A stretch of DNA of 54,220 nucleotides, taken from assembly GCF_009846885.1 (NCBI RefSeq), contig NZ_WUWM01000038.1, positions 1 to 54,220 of the forward strand. Reading direction: 5' to 3'. Below are positions 44,764 through 54,220 of this stretch, piece after piece. Origin of the DNA: Paenibacillus puerhi (GTDB lineage Bacteria > Bacillota > Bacilli > Paenibacillales > NBRC-103111). The notes beneath the pieces are model-generated. The model searched no databases and was not told the DNA's origin. It worked only from the letters and a program-made list of their open reading frames with translations. Position numbers and translations under genes: made by a program. The stretch's first letter is position 1, and each line of letters starts with the position of its first letter.

Positions 44764-44812
44764 AAACCAAAGCCTATGCACAAACTATTCACATGTGGAT
44801 AGGCTTTGGTTT
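44764..44812 (+). terminator. Hairpin after dnaA enclosing DnaA-box-like sequences
   Basis: AAACCAAAGCCTAT (44764-44777) and ATAGGCTTTGGTTT (44799-44812) pair perfectly in 14 bp. A T-rich tract (TGCGTTGTTC) follows. DnaA-box-like 9-mers CTATGCACA, CTATTCACA and TGTGGATAG fall in the stem and loop. Confidence 0.85.
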
Positions 44813-44870
44813 TGCGTTGTTCATGCACATATCCACATATTAGACGCCCCTACTACTTCAACTAAATAAA
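44774..44870. other. oriC: oriC unwinding element between dnaA and dnaN
   Basis: DnaA boxes or near-matches at 44774-44782, 44785-44793, 44794-44802 and 44829-44837 lead to a GC cluster (44843-44850). A DnaA-trio-like tract (TACTACTTCAACTAAATAAA, 44851-44870) and an AT-rich stretch follow. This matches the bacterial basal unwinding system: box, GC cluster, trios. Strand opening presumably begins at the trios. Confidence 0.8.
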
Positions 44871-44934
44871 AAAAACATGTAATATAGATGCATATGACCA
44901 TCTGGCCCACTTTAGAACCTGTAGGAGTGACATT

Positions 44935-46077
44935 ATGAAATTATCGGTCCTTAAAGATTTTTTGAACGAGTCCATTCAGCATGTGTATAAAGCCATTTCG
45001 AACAAAACGACCATTCCCATTCTCACCGGTATCAAAATAGATGCGGATTCATCCGGGATGACGCTAACGGCCAGCGACACGGATATTTCGATTCAGAGCT
45101 TTATCCCGATAGAAAAAGGCGAGCTTCAGGTCATCGAGATGAAGCAATCGGGGAGCGTAGTCCTTCCTTCCAAATTTTTTGTAGAAATTATCCGCAAGCT
45201 GCCGGCCCAGCATATCGAAATCGAGGTTAAAGAGCATTTCCAAACGATCATCCGCTCCGGCTCCTCGGAGATCCAGCTGATGGGACTTGATCCGGAAGAA
45301 TACCCGATCATGCCCGGCATCGAAGAAAGCAAGCGTATCCAGATTCCAAGCGATGTGCTGAAGACGATGATCAAGCAAACGTCCTTTGCCGTCTCGACGA
45401 ATGAAGCGACGCCGATACTGACCGGGATTTTGTGGTCGATTGCCGATGGCAAGCTCAAATTCATAGCCTGTGACCGGCACCGTCTCGCAACCCGCGAAAC
45501 GCCGATCGATACCGAGGAAGGGCTGACCTTGTCGAATGTCGCGATTGCCGGCAAGACGCTGAATGAGCTCTCCAAAATTTTGCCTGATCAAAATACGCTG
45601 ATCGACGTCGTATTTGCTGATAATCAGGTGCTCTTTAAGATGAATTCCATCTTGTTCTACACCCGTATTCTGGAAGGCACCTATCCGGATACGTCCAAGC
45701 TGATCCCGCAGTCCTACCAAACTCAGCTTGTGGTACAAACCGACAATCTGGTCGATGCGATCGACCGGGCTTATCTGCTGTCCCGTGAAGACAAAAGCAA
45801 CATCGTCAAGCTGGTCATGCGCGAGGACCAAACGATCGAGATCTCTTCCAGCTCCTCAGAGCTAGGCAAAGTCACCGAGGAATTGAACACGGAGAGCTTG
45901 ACCGGGGAACTGCTGCGCATTTCTTTCAACTCCAAATACATGCTCGATGCGCTCAAGGTGATGGACAGCCACCATATTCACATTGGCTTTACCGGCGCCA
46001 TGCAGCCGATCATCATCCGGCCGGATGAGCAAGCGAGCCTGCTTCAGCTTATCCTGCCTTACCGGACAACAACGTAA
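44935..46077 (+). CDS. dnaN: DNA polymerase III sliding clamp (beta subunit)
   Basis: The 380-residue protein has three clamp domains and the typical ATG context (GTAGGAGTGACATT). Block SDTDISIQSF and the C-terminal MQPIIIRPDEQASLLQLILPYRTTT are clamp-like. It rings DNA and tethers the polymerase. It is 213 bp after dnaA. Confidence 0.98.
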   Translation: MKLSVLKDFLNESIQHVYKAISNKTTIPILTGIKIDADSSGMTLTASDTDISIQSFIPIEKGELQVIEMKQSGSVVLPSKFFVEIIRKLPAQHIEIEVKEHFQTIIRSGSSEIQLMGLDPEEYPIMPGIEESKRIQIPSDVLKTMIKQTSFAVSTNEATPILTGILWSIADGKLKFIACDRHRLATRETPIDTEEGLTLSNVAIAGKTLNELSKILPDQNTLIDVVFADNQVLFKMNSILFYTRILEGTYPDTSKLIPQSYQTQLVVQTDNLVDAIDRAYLLSREDKSNIVKLVMREDQTIEISSSSSELGKVTEELNTESLTGELLRISFNSKYMLDALKVMDSHHIHIGFTGAMQPIIIRPDEQASLLQLILPYRTTT

Positions 46078-46118
46078 GACAGCCTAGTCAAGCAAGGCGA
46101 GAAGGGAAGGCGAAGCGA

Positions 46119-46337
46119 ATGAAACCGATATCGATTCATACGGACTATATTACGCTCGGGCAGTTTTTGAAGCTGTCGGATTGCATATCCACAGGTGGAC
46201 ATGCCAAAAGTTTTCTGCAGGAAACGAAGATCGTTGTGAACGGAGAGGCGGAGAACCGCCGGGGCCGGAAGCTGAGAGCCGGGGACCGCGTCGTTGTCGA
46301 CGGCTGCGGCGAATTCCAGGTTGTGCAGGAGCAGTAG
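46119..46337 (+). CDS. yaaA: S4 domain protein YaaA
   Basis: The 72-residue protein is a minimal S4 RNA-binding domain (YITLGQFLKLSDCISTGGHAKSFLQETKIVVNGEAENRRGRKLRAGDRVVV). It lies between dnaN and recF as in Bacillus and acts late in 50S assembly. GAAGGGAAGG lies upstream. Confidence 0.93.
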   Translation: MKPISIHTDYITLGQFLKLSDCISTGGHAKSFLQETKIVVNGEAENRRGRKLRAGDRVVVDGCGEFQVVQEQ

Positions 46338-46354
46338 GTGGGAGGAAGACATCC

Positions 46355-47461
46355 GTGCTATTGAAAAAGCTATCGGTCCAGAACTACCGCAACTATGAGC
46401 ATATCGAGTTTGCGACGGACCAGATGGTTAACATCATCGTCGGTCCGAATGCCCAGGGGAAGACGAACTTGCTGGAAGCGATCTATGTGCTTGCGCTGAC
46501 CAAGTCGCACCGTACGAACCAGGACAAGGAACTGATCCGGTGGACGGAGAAGACGGCGCTGCTTCATGGGGAAATCGAAAAGCGGTACGGCTCGCTGCAG
46601 CTGGATCTGTCGATTTCCAATCAAGGGAAGCGCGCCAAGGTCAATGGGCTGGAGCAGCGCAAGCTCAGTAATTTTATCGGGTCCCTCAATGTCGTCATGT
46701 TTGCTCCGGAGGATCTGGAGATCGTGAAGGGGGCGCCCGGCGTTCGCCGCCGGTTCCTCGACATGGAGATCGGACAGGTGCATCCGGCTTATTTGTATGA
46801 CCTGTCGCAGTACAACAAGATTCTCGTGCAGCGCAACAATTACCTCAAACAAATGTTCGGTTCGGCGGGAAAAACGCCTCTGTTGGACGTCTGGAATGAA
46901 CAATTGGCGCAATTTGGTACTAAAATTATTAAAAAACGTCAAAGCTTTATAAAAAAGCTGCAGAATTGGGCTGAAAGGATTCATGCCGGCATTACAAACG
47001 GACAAGAAAGGCTTCAAATCGAGTACGACAGCGCTCTATCTTCGTTCCTGGAACAAGAAGACGCTGTTTTATTTGAACAGTTTATGATAAAGTTATCACA
47101 GGTAAAAGAACAGGAATTGCGACGAGGCGTTACACTGGTCGGCCCGCACCGAGACGATTTGCGCTTTTATATCAACGGCAGGGAAGCGCAGACGTTTGGA
47201 TCCCAAGGACAGCAACGCACGACTGCGTTGTCTTTGAAGTTGGCTGAGATCGAGCTAATTGGCGAGGAAGTCGGCGAATATCCCCTCCTGCTTCTCGATG
47301 ACGTTTTATCCGAACTGGACCAGTTTCGCCAGACCCAGCTGATCGAAACGTTCCAGAGCAAGGTTCAGACGTTCATTACAACGACCGGAATTGAAAGTAT
47401 AGATTTGTCAAAATTGGAAAGTGCTTCCGTAATTCATGTGCGGGACGGAAGCTTCATATAG
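46355..47461 (+). CDS. recF: DNA replication and repair protein RecF
   Basis: From GTG 46355 (GGAGG 9 bp upstream) the protein has 368 residues: SMC-like ATPase with Walker A GPNAQGKTNLLEAIY (about 30-44) and signature FGSQGQQRTTALSLKLAE. It loads RecA at gaps with RecO and RecR. The longer upstream frame overlaps yaaA and is rejected. Confidence 0.97.
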   Translation: MLLKKLSVQNYRNYEHIEFATDQMVNIIVGPNAQGKTNLLEAIYVLALTKSHRTNQDKELIRWTEKTALLHGEIEKRYGSLQLDLSISNQGKRAKVNGLEQRKLSNFIGSLNVVMFAPEDLEIVKGAPGVRRRFLDMEIGQVHPAYLYDLSQYNKILVQRNNYLKQMFGSAGKTPLLDVWNEQLAQFGTKIIKKRQSFIKKLQNWAERIHAGITNGQERLQIEYDSALSSFLEQEDAVLFEQFMIKLSQVKEQELRRGVTLVGPHRDDLRFYINGREAQTFGSQGQQRTTALSLKLAEIELIGEEVGEYPLLLLDDVLSELDQFRQTQLIETFQSKVQTFITTTGIESIDLSKLESASVIHVRDGSFI

Positions 47462-47493
47462 ATCGATTTCCCGATAAGGAGTGGGCTTCCTCT

Positions 47494-47742
47494 ATGTTTA
47501 TCCATTTAGGCGGGGAGAAAATTATCCGGGCGTCGGAGCTAATCGCCATTTTTGACTTGTCCATCGAGAAATCTTCAAAAATATCCAAGCAGTTTGTAAC
47601 CTATGCGAGCAAGGAGAAGCGGGTCGAGGTTATCGGTGAGGAAGAAAGTAAATCGCTTGTCGTTACCCAGACAAAGGTCTATTATTCTCCGATCTCATCG
47701 ATGACCTTGAAGAAACGTGCGCATCAGCTGCTAACGACGTAA
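47494..47742 (+). CDS. remB: Extracellular matrix regulator RemB (YaaB, DUF370)
   Basis: The 82-residue protein starts MFIHLGGEKIIRASELIAIFDL and matches RemB. RemA and RemB proteins control biofilm matrix genes in Bacillus. It sits between recF and gyrB. Confidence 0.9.
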   Translation: MFIHLGGEKIIRASELIAIFDLSIEKSSKISKQFVTYASKEKRVEVIGEEESKSLVVTQTKVYYSPISSMTLKKRAHQLLTT

Positions 47743-47750
47743 TGTTTTTT

Positions 47751-47810
47751 CGTGCGTTTTAGCACGGTTTAAAGTTTGGCGGGAACCACTACGACCGCTG
47801 AACGCGGTCG
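47751..47810 (+). repeat. Two small hairpins before gyrB
   Basis: CGTGC/GCACG (47751-47766) and CGACCGC/GCGGTCG (47792-47810) fall between remB and gyrB. They may act as weak terminator and leader structures. Their role is not known. Confidence 0.45.
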
Positions 47811-47843
47811 CTCATCCTGCCAATGGCCTCGGCTCGAGGCTAA

Positions 47844-49790
<1,947 letters not shown>

Positions 49791-50126
49791 TCTTTATTCC
49801 ACATCGAGGGATTTAGTATAAGAAGCTCAGTCGATTCGGTCAGGGCTGAATTTCGATGCTATGCGTACTGCTTGAGGCGCCCGGGTTCGTTCACTCGGGC
49901 GGTTCCTCTGTTTATTATACCGAACGGCCAGTGAAAACGTATGCGCGCATACGTCCGACCGTTATGTCGGATACGGTGCGAAAGCTTCCTGTGATTACTC
50001 AGGATGCCTAGCGTACGAAGGAATTCTTTAACTAATGTGAATGTGCATAAGCTGCAGCGTTCGTCATCCAGCACTACTATCAACTCATACGAAGCGGCCT
50101 GCTCCGTAAACTTGTAGGAGGTACAC
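49791..50126 (+). promoter_or_regulatory. gyrB-gyrA intergenic region
   Basis: No gene is seen. A hairpin CGCCCG/CGGGCG (49878-49901) follows gyrB. A perfect 18-bp palindrome ACGTATGCGCGCATACGT lies at 49937-49954. TAGGAGGT precedes the gyrA ATG. A separate gyrA promoter is likely but I cannot assign it. Confidence 0.5.
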
Positions 50127-52631
50127 ATGTCGGAAGAATCCCGTTCGCAGATCAAAGAAATCGATATCGGCTCAGAGATGCGCACGTCCTTTATGGACTA
50201 TGCGATGAGCATTATCGTCAGCCGTGCGCTGCCCGACGTCCGGGACGGACTAAAGCCGGTTCACCGCCGCATCCTATTTGCGATGTCCGAGCTTGGCATG
50301 GCCCCGGACAAGCCGTATAAGAAATCGGCAAGAATCGTCGGCGAAGTTATCGGTAAGTATCACCCGCACGGCGACAGCGCCGTCTACGAGACGATGGTCC
50401 GGATGGCACAAGACTTTTCCCTGCGTTACATGCTGGTCGACGGGCATGGCAACTTCGGATCGATCGACGGCGATATGGCGGCAGCCATGCGTTATACCGA
50501 AGCGCGTCTGTCCAAGATCGCTATGGAACTGCTGCGTGATATTAATAAAGAGACCATCGACTTTGCTCCGAACTATGACGGCGAAGAGCAAGAGCCGGTT
50601 GTATTGCCGGCCCGGTTTCCGAATTTGCTCGTCAACGGTTCATCGGGGATCGCGGTCGGGATGGCCACAAACATTCCGCCGCATAACCTGGTAGAGGTCA
50701 TCAATGGCATTCAGCAAATGATTGAGAATCCGGACGTGACTTCACTCGATCTGATGCAATCCATCAAGGGCCCGGACTTCCCGACCGGCGGCTACATTAT
50801 GGGACGGGAAGGCATTCGCTCCGCCTATTCTACCGGACGCGGCTCCGTGACGATGCGCGCGAAGGCCGATATCGAGGAATCGGGCAACAAAGCGCGAATC
50901 ATCGTGCATGAATTGCCTTATCAGGTCAACAAGGCTCGCTTGATTGAGAAGATCGCGGAGCTCGTTCGCGAGAAGAAAATAGAGGGAATCACCGATCTTC
51001 GCGACGAGTCCGACCGCAATGGTATGCGGATTGTAATCGAGCTTCGTCGCGATGTCAATCCCAATGTCGTACTGAACAATCTGTTCAAACAAACGGCTAT
51101 GCAGTCCAATTTCGGGATCATCATGCTGGCTCTGGTCAATGGCGAGCCGAAGGTGCTTAACCTGCGCGATATGCTGTTCCACTACCTGGAGCATCAGAAG
51201 GTTGTTATTCGCCGCAGAACGGAATATGAGCTGCGCAAAGCCGAAGCAAGGGCCCATATTCTAGAAGGCTTGCGGATCGCGTTGGATCATCTGGATGAAG
51301 TCATCGCGCTCATTCGCAGCTCGAGAACCGCAGAGCAGGCCCGTGAGGGCTTGATCGAGAGATTCGGGTTAAGCCAAGATCAGGCTCAAGCTATTCTCGA
51401 TATGCGTTTACAGCGCCTAACAGGCTTAGAGCGTGAGAAAATCGAGGAAGAATATGCCGAGCTTATGAAGCGTATCGCCGAATACAAAGCGATTCTTGCC
51501 GATGAGCAGTTGGTCCTTGAGATTATCACCACGGAGCTAAACGAGATCAAAGAGAAATTCGGCGATGACCGCCGCTCGGAAATTACGATGGGCGGAGACA
51601 TCGAGGATGAGGATCTCATCCCTCAAACGGATGTGGTCATCACCATTACCCATACGGGCTATATCAAGCGTCTGCCGGTTACCACCTACCGCAGCCAGCG
51701 CCGTGGGGGCAAGGGCGTGATCGGGATGGATACGAAGGATAACGACTTTGTCGAGCATCTGTTCGTCACGAATTCCCATCATTACCTGATGTTCTTCACG
51801 GACAAAGGCAAGGTATACCGGCTGAAGGCTTATGAAATTCCAGATTTGAGCCGTACGGCTCGCGGTACGCCGATTATCAATCTGCTCCAGATCGAGCAGG
51901 GCGAGACGATCAATGCGGTCATACCGGTGGAAAGCTTCGACTCGGACAAATATTTATTTTTCGCGACGAAGAACGGTATTGTGAAAAAGACACCGCTTGA
52001 CGATTACAGCAACATCCGCAAGGTAGGCCTTATCGCCATTAATCTGCGCGAAGACGACGATCTGATCGGCGTGCGCCTGACCGACGGCAACCAGTCTATT
52101 ATTATGGGAACTAAGGAAGGCATGTCCATTCACTTCCCTGAGCATGACGTACGCGCGATGGGTCGCTCGGCGACGGGAGTGAAAGGTATCCAGCTCGACG
52201 AAGGTGATGTCGTTATCGATATGGACGTGGCTCAGGAAACCGATAGTGTCCTGATCGTAACGTCCAAAGGCTACGGCAAGCGTACCCCGGTAGAGGAATA
52301 CCGTATTCAATCCAGGGGCGGCAAGGGTATCAAAACGCTCAATGTAACGCCTAAGAACGGCCCTGTAGTCGGCCTGAAGGTCGTGCGCGAGGATGAGGAT
52401 CTCATGATCATCACGGCGCTCGGTACCGTCATCCGGACAAGTATGGGCGGCATTTCGTTGATGGGACGCAACACCCAGGGCGTACGCGTTATTCATATCC
52501 GCGATGAGGATGAGGTATCCACCTTGGCGCGCGTCGATAGAAGCGACGAGGAGCCTGAAGAGAGCGAATTCGACGAGCTGGCTGCGGATGAAACGGCCGC
52601 GAACACAGGAGACGAGGACGCGGAAGAATAA
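50127..52631 (+). CDS. gyrA: DNA gyrase subunit A
   Basis: The 834-residue protein has the breakage-reunion domain with catalytic Tyr123 ([12 protein letters not shown]) and a GyrA box (QRRGGKG) with the C-terminal beta-pinwheel. Quinolone-region residues Ser84 and Glu88 (GDSAVYE) are wild type. The tail is acidic. It forms A2B2 with GyrB. Confidence 0.99.
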   Translation: MSEESRSQIKEIDIGSEMRTSFMDYAMSIIVSRALPDVRDGLKPVHRRILFAMSELGMAPDKPYKKSARIVGEVIGKYHPHGDSAVYETMVRMAQDFSLRYMLVDGHGNFGSIDGDMAAAMRYTEARLSKIAMELLRDINKETIDFAPNYDGEEQEPVVLPARFPNLLVNGSSGIAVGMATNIPPHNLVEVINGIQQMIENPDVTSLDLMQSIKGPDFPTGGYIMGREGIRSAYSTGRGSVTMRAKADIEESGNKARIIVHELPYQVNKARLIEKIAELVREKKIEGITDLRDESDRNGMRIVIELRRDVNPNVVLNNLFKQTAMQSNFGIIMLALVNGEPKVLNLRDMLFHYLEHQKVVIRRRTEYELRKAEARAHILEGLRIALDHLDEVIALIRSSRTAEQAREGLIERFGLSQDQAQAILDMRLQRLTGLEREKIEEEYAELMKRIAEYKAILADEQLVLEIITTELNEIKEKFGDDRRSEITMGGDIEDEDLIPQTDVVITITHTGYIKRLPVTTYRSQRRGGKGVIGMDTKDNDFVEHLFVTNSHHYLMFFTDKGKVYRLKAYEIPDLSRTARGTPIINLLQIEQGETINAVIPVESFDSDKYLFFATKNGIVKKTPLDDYSNIRKVGLIAINLREDDDLIGVRLTDGNQSIIMGTKEGMSIHFPEHDVRAMGRSATGVKGIQLDEGDVVIDMDVAQETDSVLIVTSKGYGKRTPVEEYRIQSRGGKGIKTLNVTPKNGPVVGLKVVREDEDLMIITALGTVIRTSMGGISLMGRNTQGVRVIHIRDEDEVSTLARVDRSDEEPEESEFDELAADETAANTGDEDAEE

Positions 52632-52664
52632 GACGCTGCTGTTGTGTTGTTTTTGAAAATAGAG

Positions 52665-52690
52665 AAGAATGGGGTTACATCCCCATTCTT
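52665..52690 (+). terminator. Terminator of gyrA
   Basis: AAGAATGGGG (52665-52674) pairs with CCCCATTCTT (52681-52690), followed by TTT. Confidence 0.9.
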
Positions 52691-52776
52691 TTTCGTTTAT
52701 AATGATTGCAGAAATGGGCTTGTGTCTGGAATTAGTGCCCATTCTGGCTACATTGAGCGGAAATGAGGAATCACCT

Positions 52777-53844
52777 ATGGCGACTGTTCCAGTTTCCCAA
52801 TTGAAACTTGGTGAGCGAATCATCGAGAATGTCATGACTAAGTATAACAACGTTTTGTTTGCCAAGGGACGAATTGTAACGGAGCGGGATCTGGAGATTC
52901 TTAGGGCGTTTATGATTCCTTCTGTCCAGATCGATTCTAGATATGCGGAAGCCGTCCAAGGGTCGGAGGATATAGGGTCCGAGGAATCGTCAGCCACCGT
53001 ACTGCCCTTTCATAACTGGTATGAGAACATGCTGCAGCTGGTCCGCCGCGTCTTTACAACAGCCAACTCGGGTGGAGAAAACCTGCCCATCCTGGACATT
53101 AGGACGTCGCTTGAAGGACTTATCAAATATATTAACCATTATAACATCCTAACTTTCAGTCCTAAAAATTTCCAATTACAGGATTACGTTTATCATAACA
53201 GCATTATGGTAAGCCTGACCTCCTACTATTTGGCTAAATGGGCGGGAATGCCGGTCAAGGATCTGATGCCTATTGCGTTAGGCGGATTATTCCATGATAT
53301 CGGAACGGCCAAAGTAGACTCGGCAATTCTGTTCAAGCCGACCAAGCTTACCGGTAAGGAACTCGAGGAAATGAAGCAGCATACCGTCATAGGCTACAAT
53401 ATGCTGAAGACCGTCCCGGCTATTAATGAGGGAGTTAAGCTTTGCGCGCTTCAGCATCATGAACGGGAAGACGGGTCCGGCTATCCGCTGGGTACGCGAG
53501 GAGATAAGATCCATACTTATGCGAAGATCGTGGCTATATCGGATATGTTTCATGCCATGACGACGGATCGTTTTCATAAAAAAGGAGTCTCTCCCTATCT
53601 GGTTTTGGAGCAGCTTCAAGACGAAGCCTTCGGCAAAATGGATCCTGTATTGGTTCAAACCTTTGTTCAGAAGGTCACCTCCTTCCATAACGGGATGCTG
53701 GTAAGGCTTAGCGACCATACCATCGGTGAGATTGTATTTTCAGATCGGGCTCATCCCACAAGACCATGGGTTAACGTGAATGGGAATATCGTCAATTTGA
53801 CGACGGATCGGCGCTTGTATATTGAAGACGTCATCCAAAGATAA
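52777..53844 (+). CDS. HD-GYP domain protein
   Basis: From ATG 52777 (GAGGA 8 bp upstream) the protein has 355 residues: an N-terminal DUF3391-like region (VSQLKLGERIIENVMTKYNNVLFAKGRIVTERDLEIL) and an HD-GYP domain. The HD pair is His173-Asp174 (FHDIG) and the GYP motif is at 235-237 (GSGYPLG). Such domains hydrolyse c-di-GMP. Whether this one does is not shown. It stands between gyrA and the rRNA operon, a Paenibacillus-type position. Confidence 0.9.
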   Translation: MATVPVSQLKLGERIIENVMTKYNNVLFAKGRIVTERDLEILRAFMIPSVQIDSRYAEAVQGSEDIGSEESSATVLPFHNWYENMLQLVRRVFTTANSGGENLPILDIRTSLEGLIKYINHYNILTFSPKNFQLQDYVYHNSIMVSLTSYYLAKWAGMPVKDLMPIALGGLFHDIGTAKVDSAILFKPTKLTGKELEEMKQHTVIGYNMLKTVPAINEGVKLCALQHHEREDGSGYPLGTRGDKIHTYAKIVAISDMFHAMTTDRFHKKGVSPYLVLEQLQDEAFGKMDPVLVQTFVQKVTSFHNGMLVRLSDHTIGEIVFSDRAHPTRPWVNVNGNIVNLTTDRRLYIEDVIQR

Positions 53845-53862
53845 AGTGATCTAAAAGAATGC

Positions 53863-53892
53863 TTGACTTGTTAAGTTTTTATGTGATATATT
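53863..53892 (+). promoter_or_regulatory. rRNA promoter P1
   Basis: TTGACT (53863-53868), an 18-bp spacer, then TGA and TATATT (53887-53892), an extended -10. Its start site falls inside the terminator hairpin that follows the HD-GYP gene. Confidence 0.7.
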
Positions 53893-53895
53893 AAT

Positions 53896-53926
53896 CTTCG
53901 CTGCTTCGGCGGCGGAGCTTTTTTTT
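53896..53926 (+). terminator. Terminator of the HD-GYP gene
   Basis: The 9-bp stem CTTCGCTGC/GCGGCGGAG with a TTCG tetraloop is followed by CTTTTTTTT. It overlaps the expected start of P1 transcripts. Confidence 0.88.
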
Positions 53927-53967
53927 AGTAAGTTGAGCCTAACTTAAAACTTAAATTAAAAAAAAGC

Positions 53968-53997
53968 TTGCATTAAGATATCAGAATATGATATATT
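53968..53997 (+). promoter_or_regulatory. rRNA promoter P2
   Basis: TTGCAT (53968-53973), an 18-bp spacer, then TGA and TATATT (53992-53997). It repeats the P1 -10 element and would give a clean 16S leader. A boxA-like CTTTGAAAACT follows near 54034-54044. Confidence 0.75.
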
Positions 53998-54115
53998 GTA
54001 AAAGTCGCCGATTGAGAGGTCGACGGATTGTCCTTTGAAAACTGAACAACGAGTGAGTGTTAAATAGAGAATGAAAATTCTCGCTAGCAGTAACTTTTGA
54101 GCAAGTCGAACAAAC

Positions 54116-54220
54116 CTTAATGGAGAGTTTGATCCTGGCTCAGGACGAACGCTGGCGGCGTGCCTAATACATGCAAGTCGAGCGGACTTATTCCTTCGGG
54201 GATAGGTTAGCGGCGGACGG
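54116..54220 (+). rRNA. 16S ribosomal RNA, 5' end (partial)
   Basis: GAGAGTTTGATCCTGGCTCAG starts the gene and the following GACGAACGCTGGCGGCGTGCC and GCAAGTCGAGCGGACTT match Firmicute 16S. The first variable loop resembles Paenibacillus. The gene continues past the window. Confidence 0.97.

Noticed and set aside
51954..52997. 347-residue antisense frame over gyrA
   Set aside because: Shadow of gyrA; composition and lack of ribosome site fit noise.

Overview
The window is a Gram-positive, spore-forming Bacillales chromosome, most probably Paenibacillus or a close relative. The evidence is the classic Bacillus-type origin neighbourhood, the WalRKHIJ and HtrA block, the spore gene yyaC, a 55-residue CxxH/CxxC protein between rlmH and htrA, tandem noc and parAB, and a 16S rRNA 5' end whose first variable loop fits Paenibacillus. 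The sequence holds the replication origin (about 42.85-44.93 kb). Genes to its left run mostly leftwards and genes to its right run rightwards, so most are co-oriented with replication.

Layout from left to right. 0-3.3 kb is an accessory patch: a truncated FMN reductase remnant, a Dabb protein, a FabG-like SDR, a PRISE-type SDR and a convergent HxlR regulator. 3.4-11.6 kb is core: rlmH, the CxxH/CxxC protein, the HtrA protease, then walJ, walI, walH, walK and walR (the essential cell-wall two-component system). 11.8-18.3 kb holds a LysM/G5/M23 envelope peptidase, small membrane proteins, purA with a PurR-type operator, and an ECF sigma factor with a DUF4179 partner. 18.5-25.8 kb holds dnaB helicase, rplI, gdpP, a DUF2232 membrane protein, a MazG-like protein, a CBS protein, and the rpsF-ssb-rpsR operon with an S6:S18-type leader. 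26-29.4 kb is a less conserved stretch: a YjzC protein, a small membrane protein, a SulP transporter, a DUF4358-like protein with no normal start codon, and tRNA-Ser(CGA). It lies where ychF normally sits between the DUF951 gene and rpsF. 29.4-33.3 kb holds DUF951, MscS, a DUF3343 Se/S-carrier-like protein, yyaC, DUF4446 and a cysteine-desulfurase-like enzyme. 33.4-42.8 kb is parB, parA, noc, rsmG, mnmG, mnmE, jag, yidC, rnpA and rpmH. 43.4-53.8 kb is dnaA, dnaN, yaaA, recF, remB, gyrB, gyrA and an HD-GYP protein. From about 54.1 kb the first rRNA operon begins.

How it works together: DnaA boxes lie on both sides of dnaA, and a DnaA-trio-like element sits between dnaA and dnaN. ParA, ParB and Noc act with parS sites, two of which are clear (one inside parB, one between rsmG and noc), with a third candidate near rlmH. 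Ribosome, tRNA-modification and topoisomerase genes cluster around the origin. I found no prophage, insertion sequence, CRISPR array or obvious defence system. The unusual points are small: missing or degraded starts, nested hairpins, an rRNA promoter that overlaps a terminator, an unrecognised reading frame behind noc, and a rearranged segment around the tRNA.
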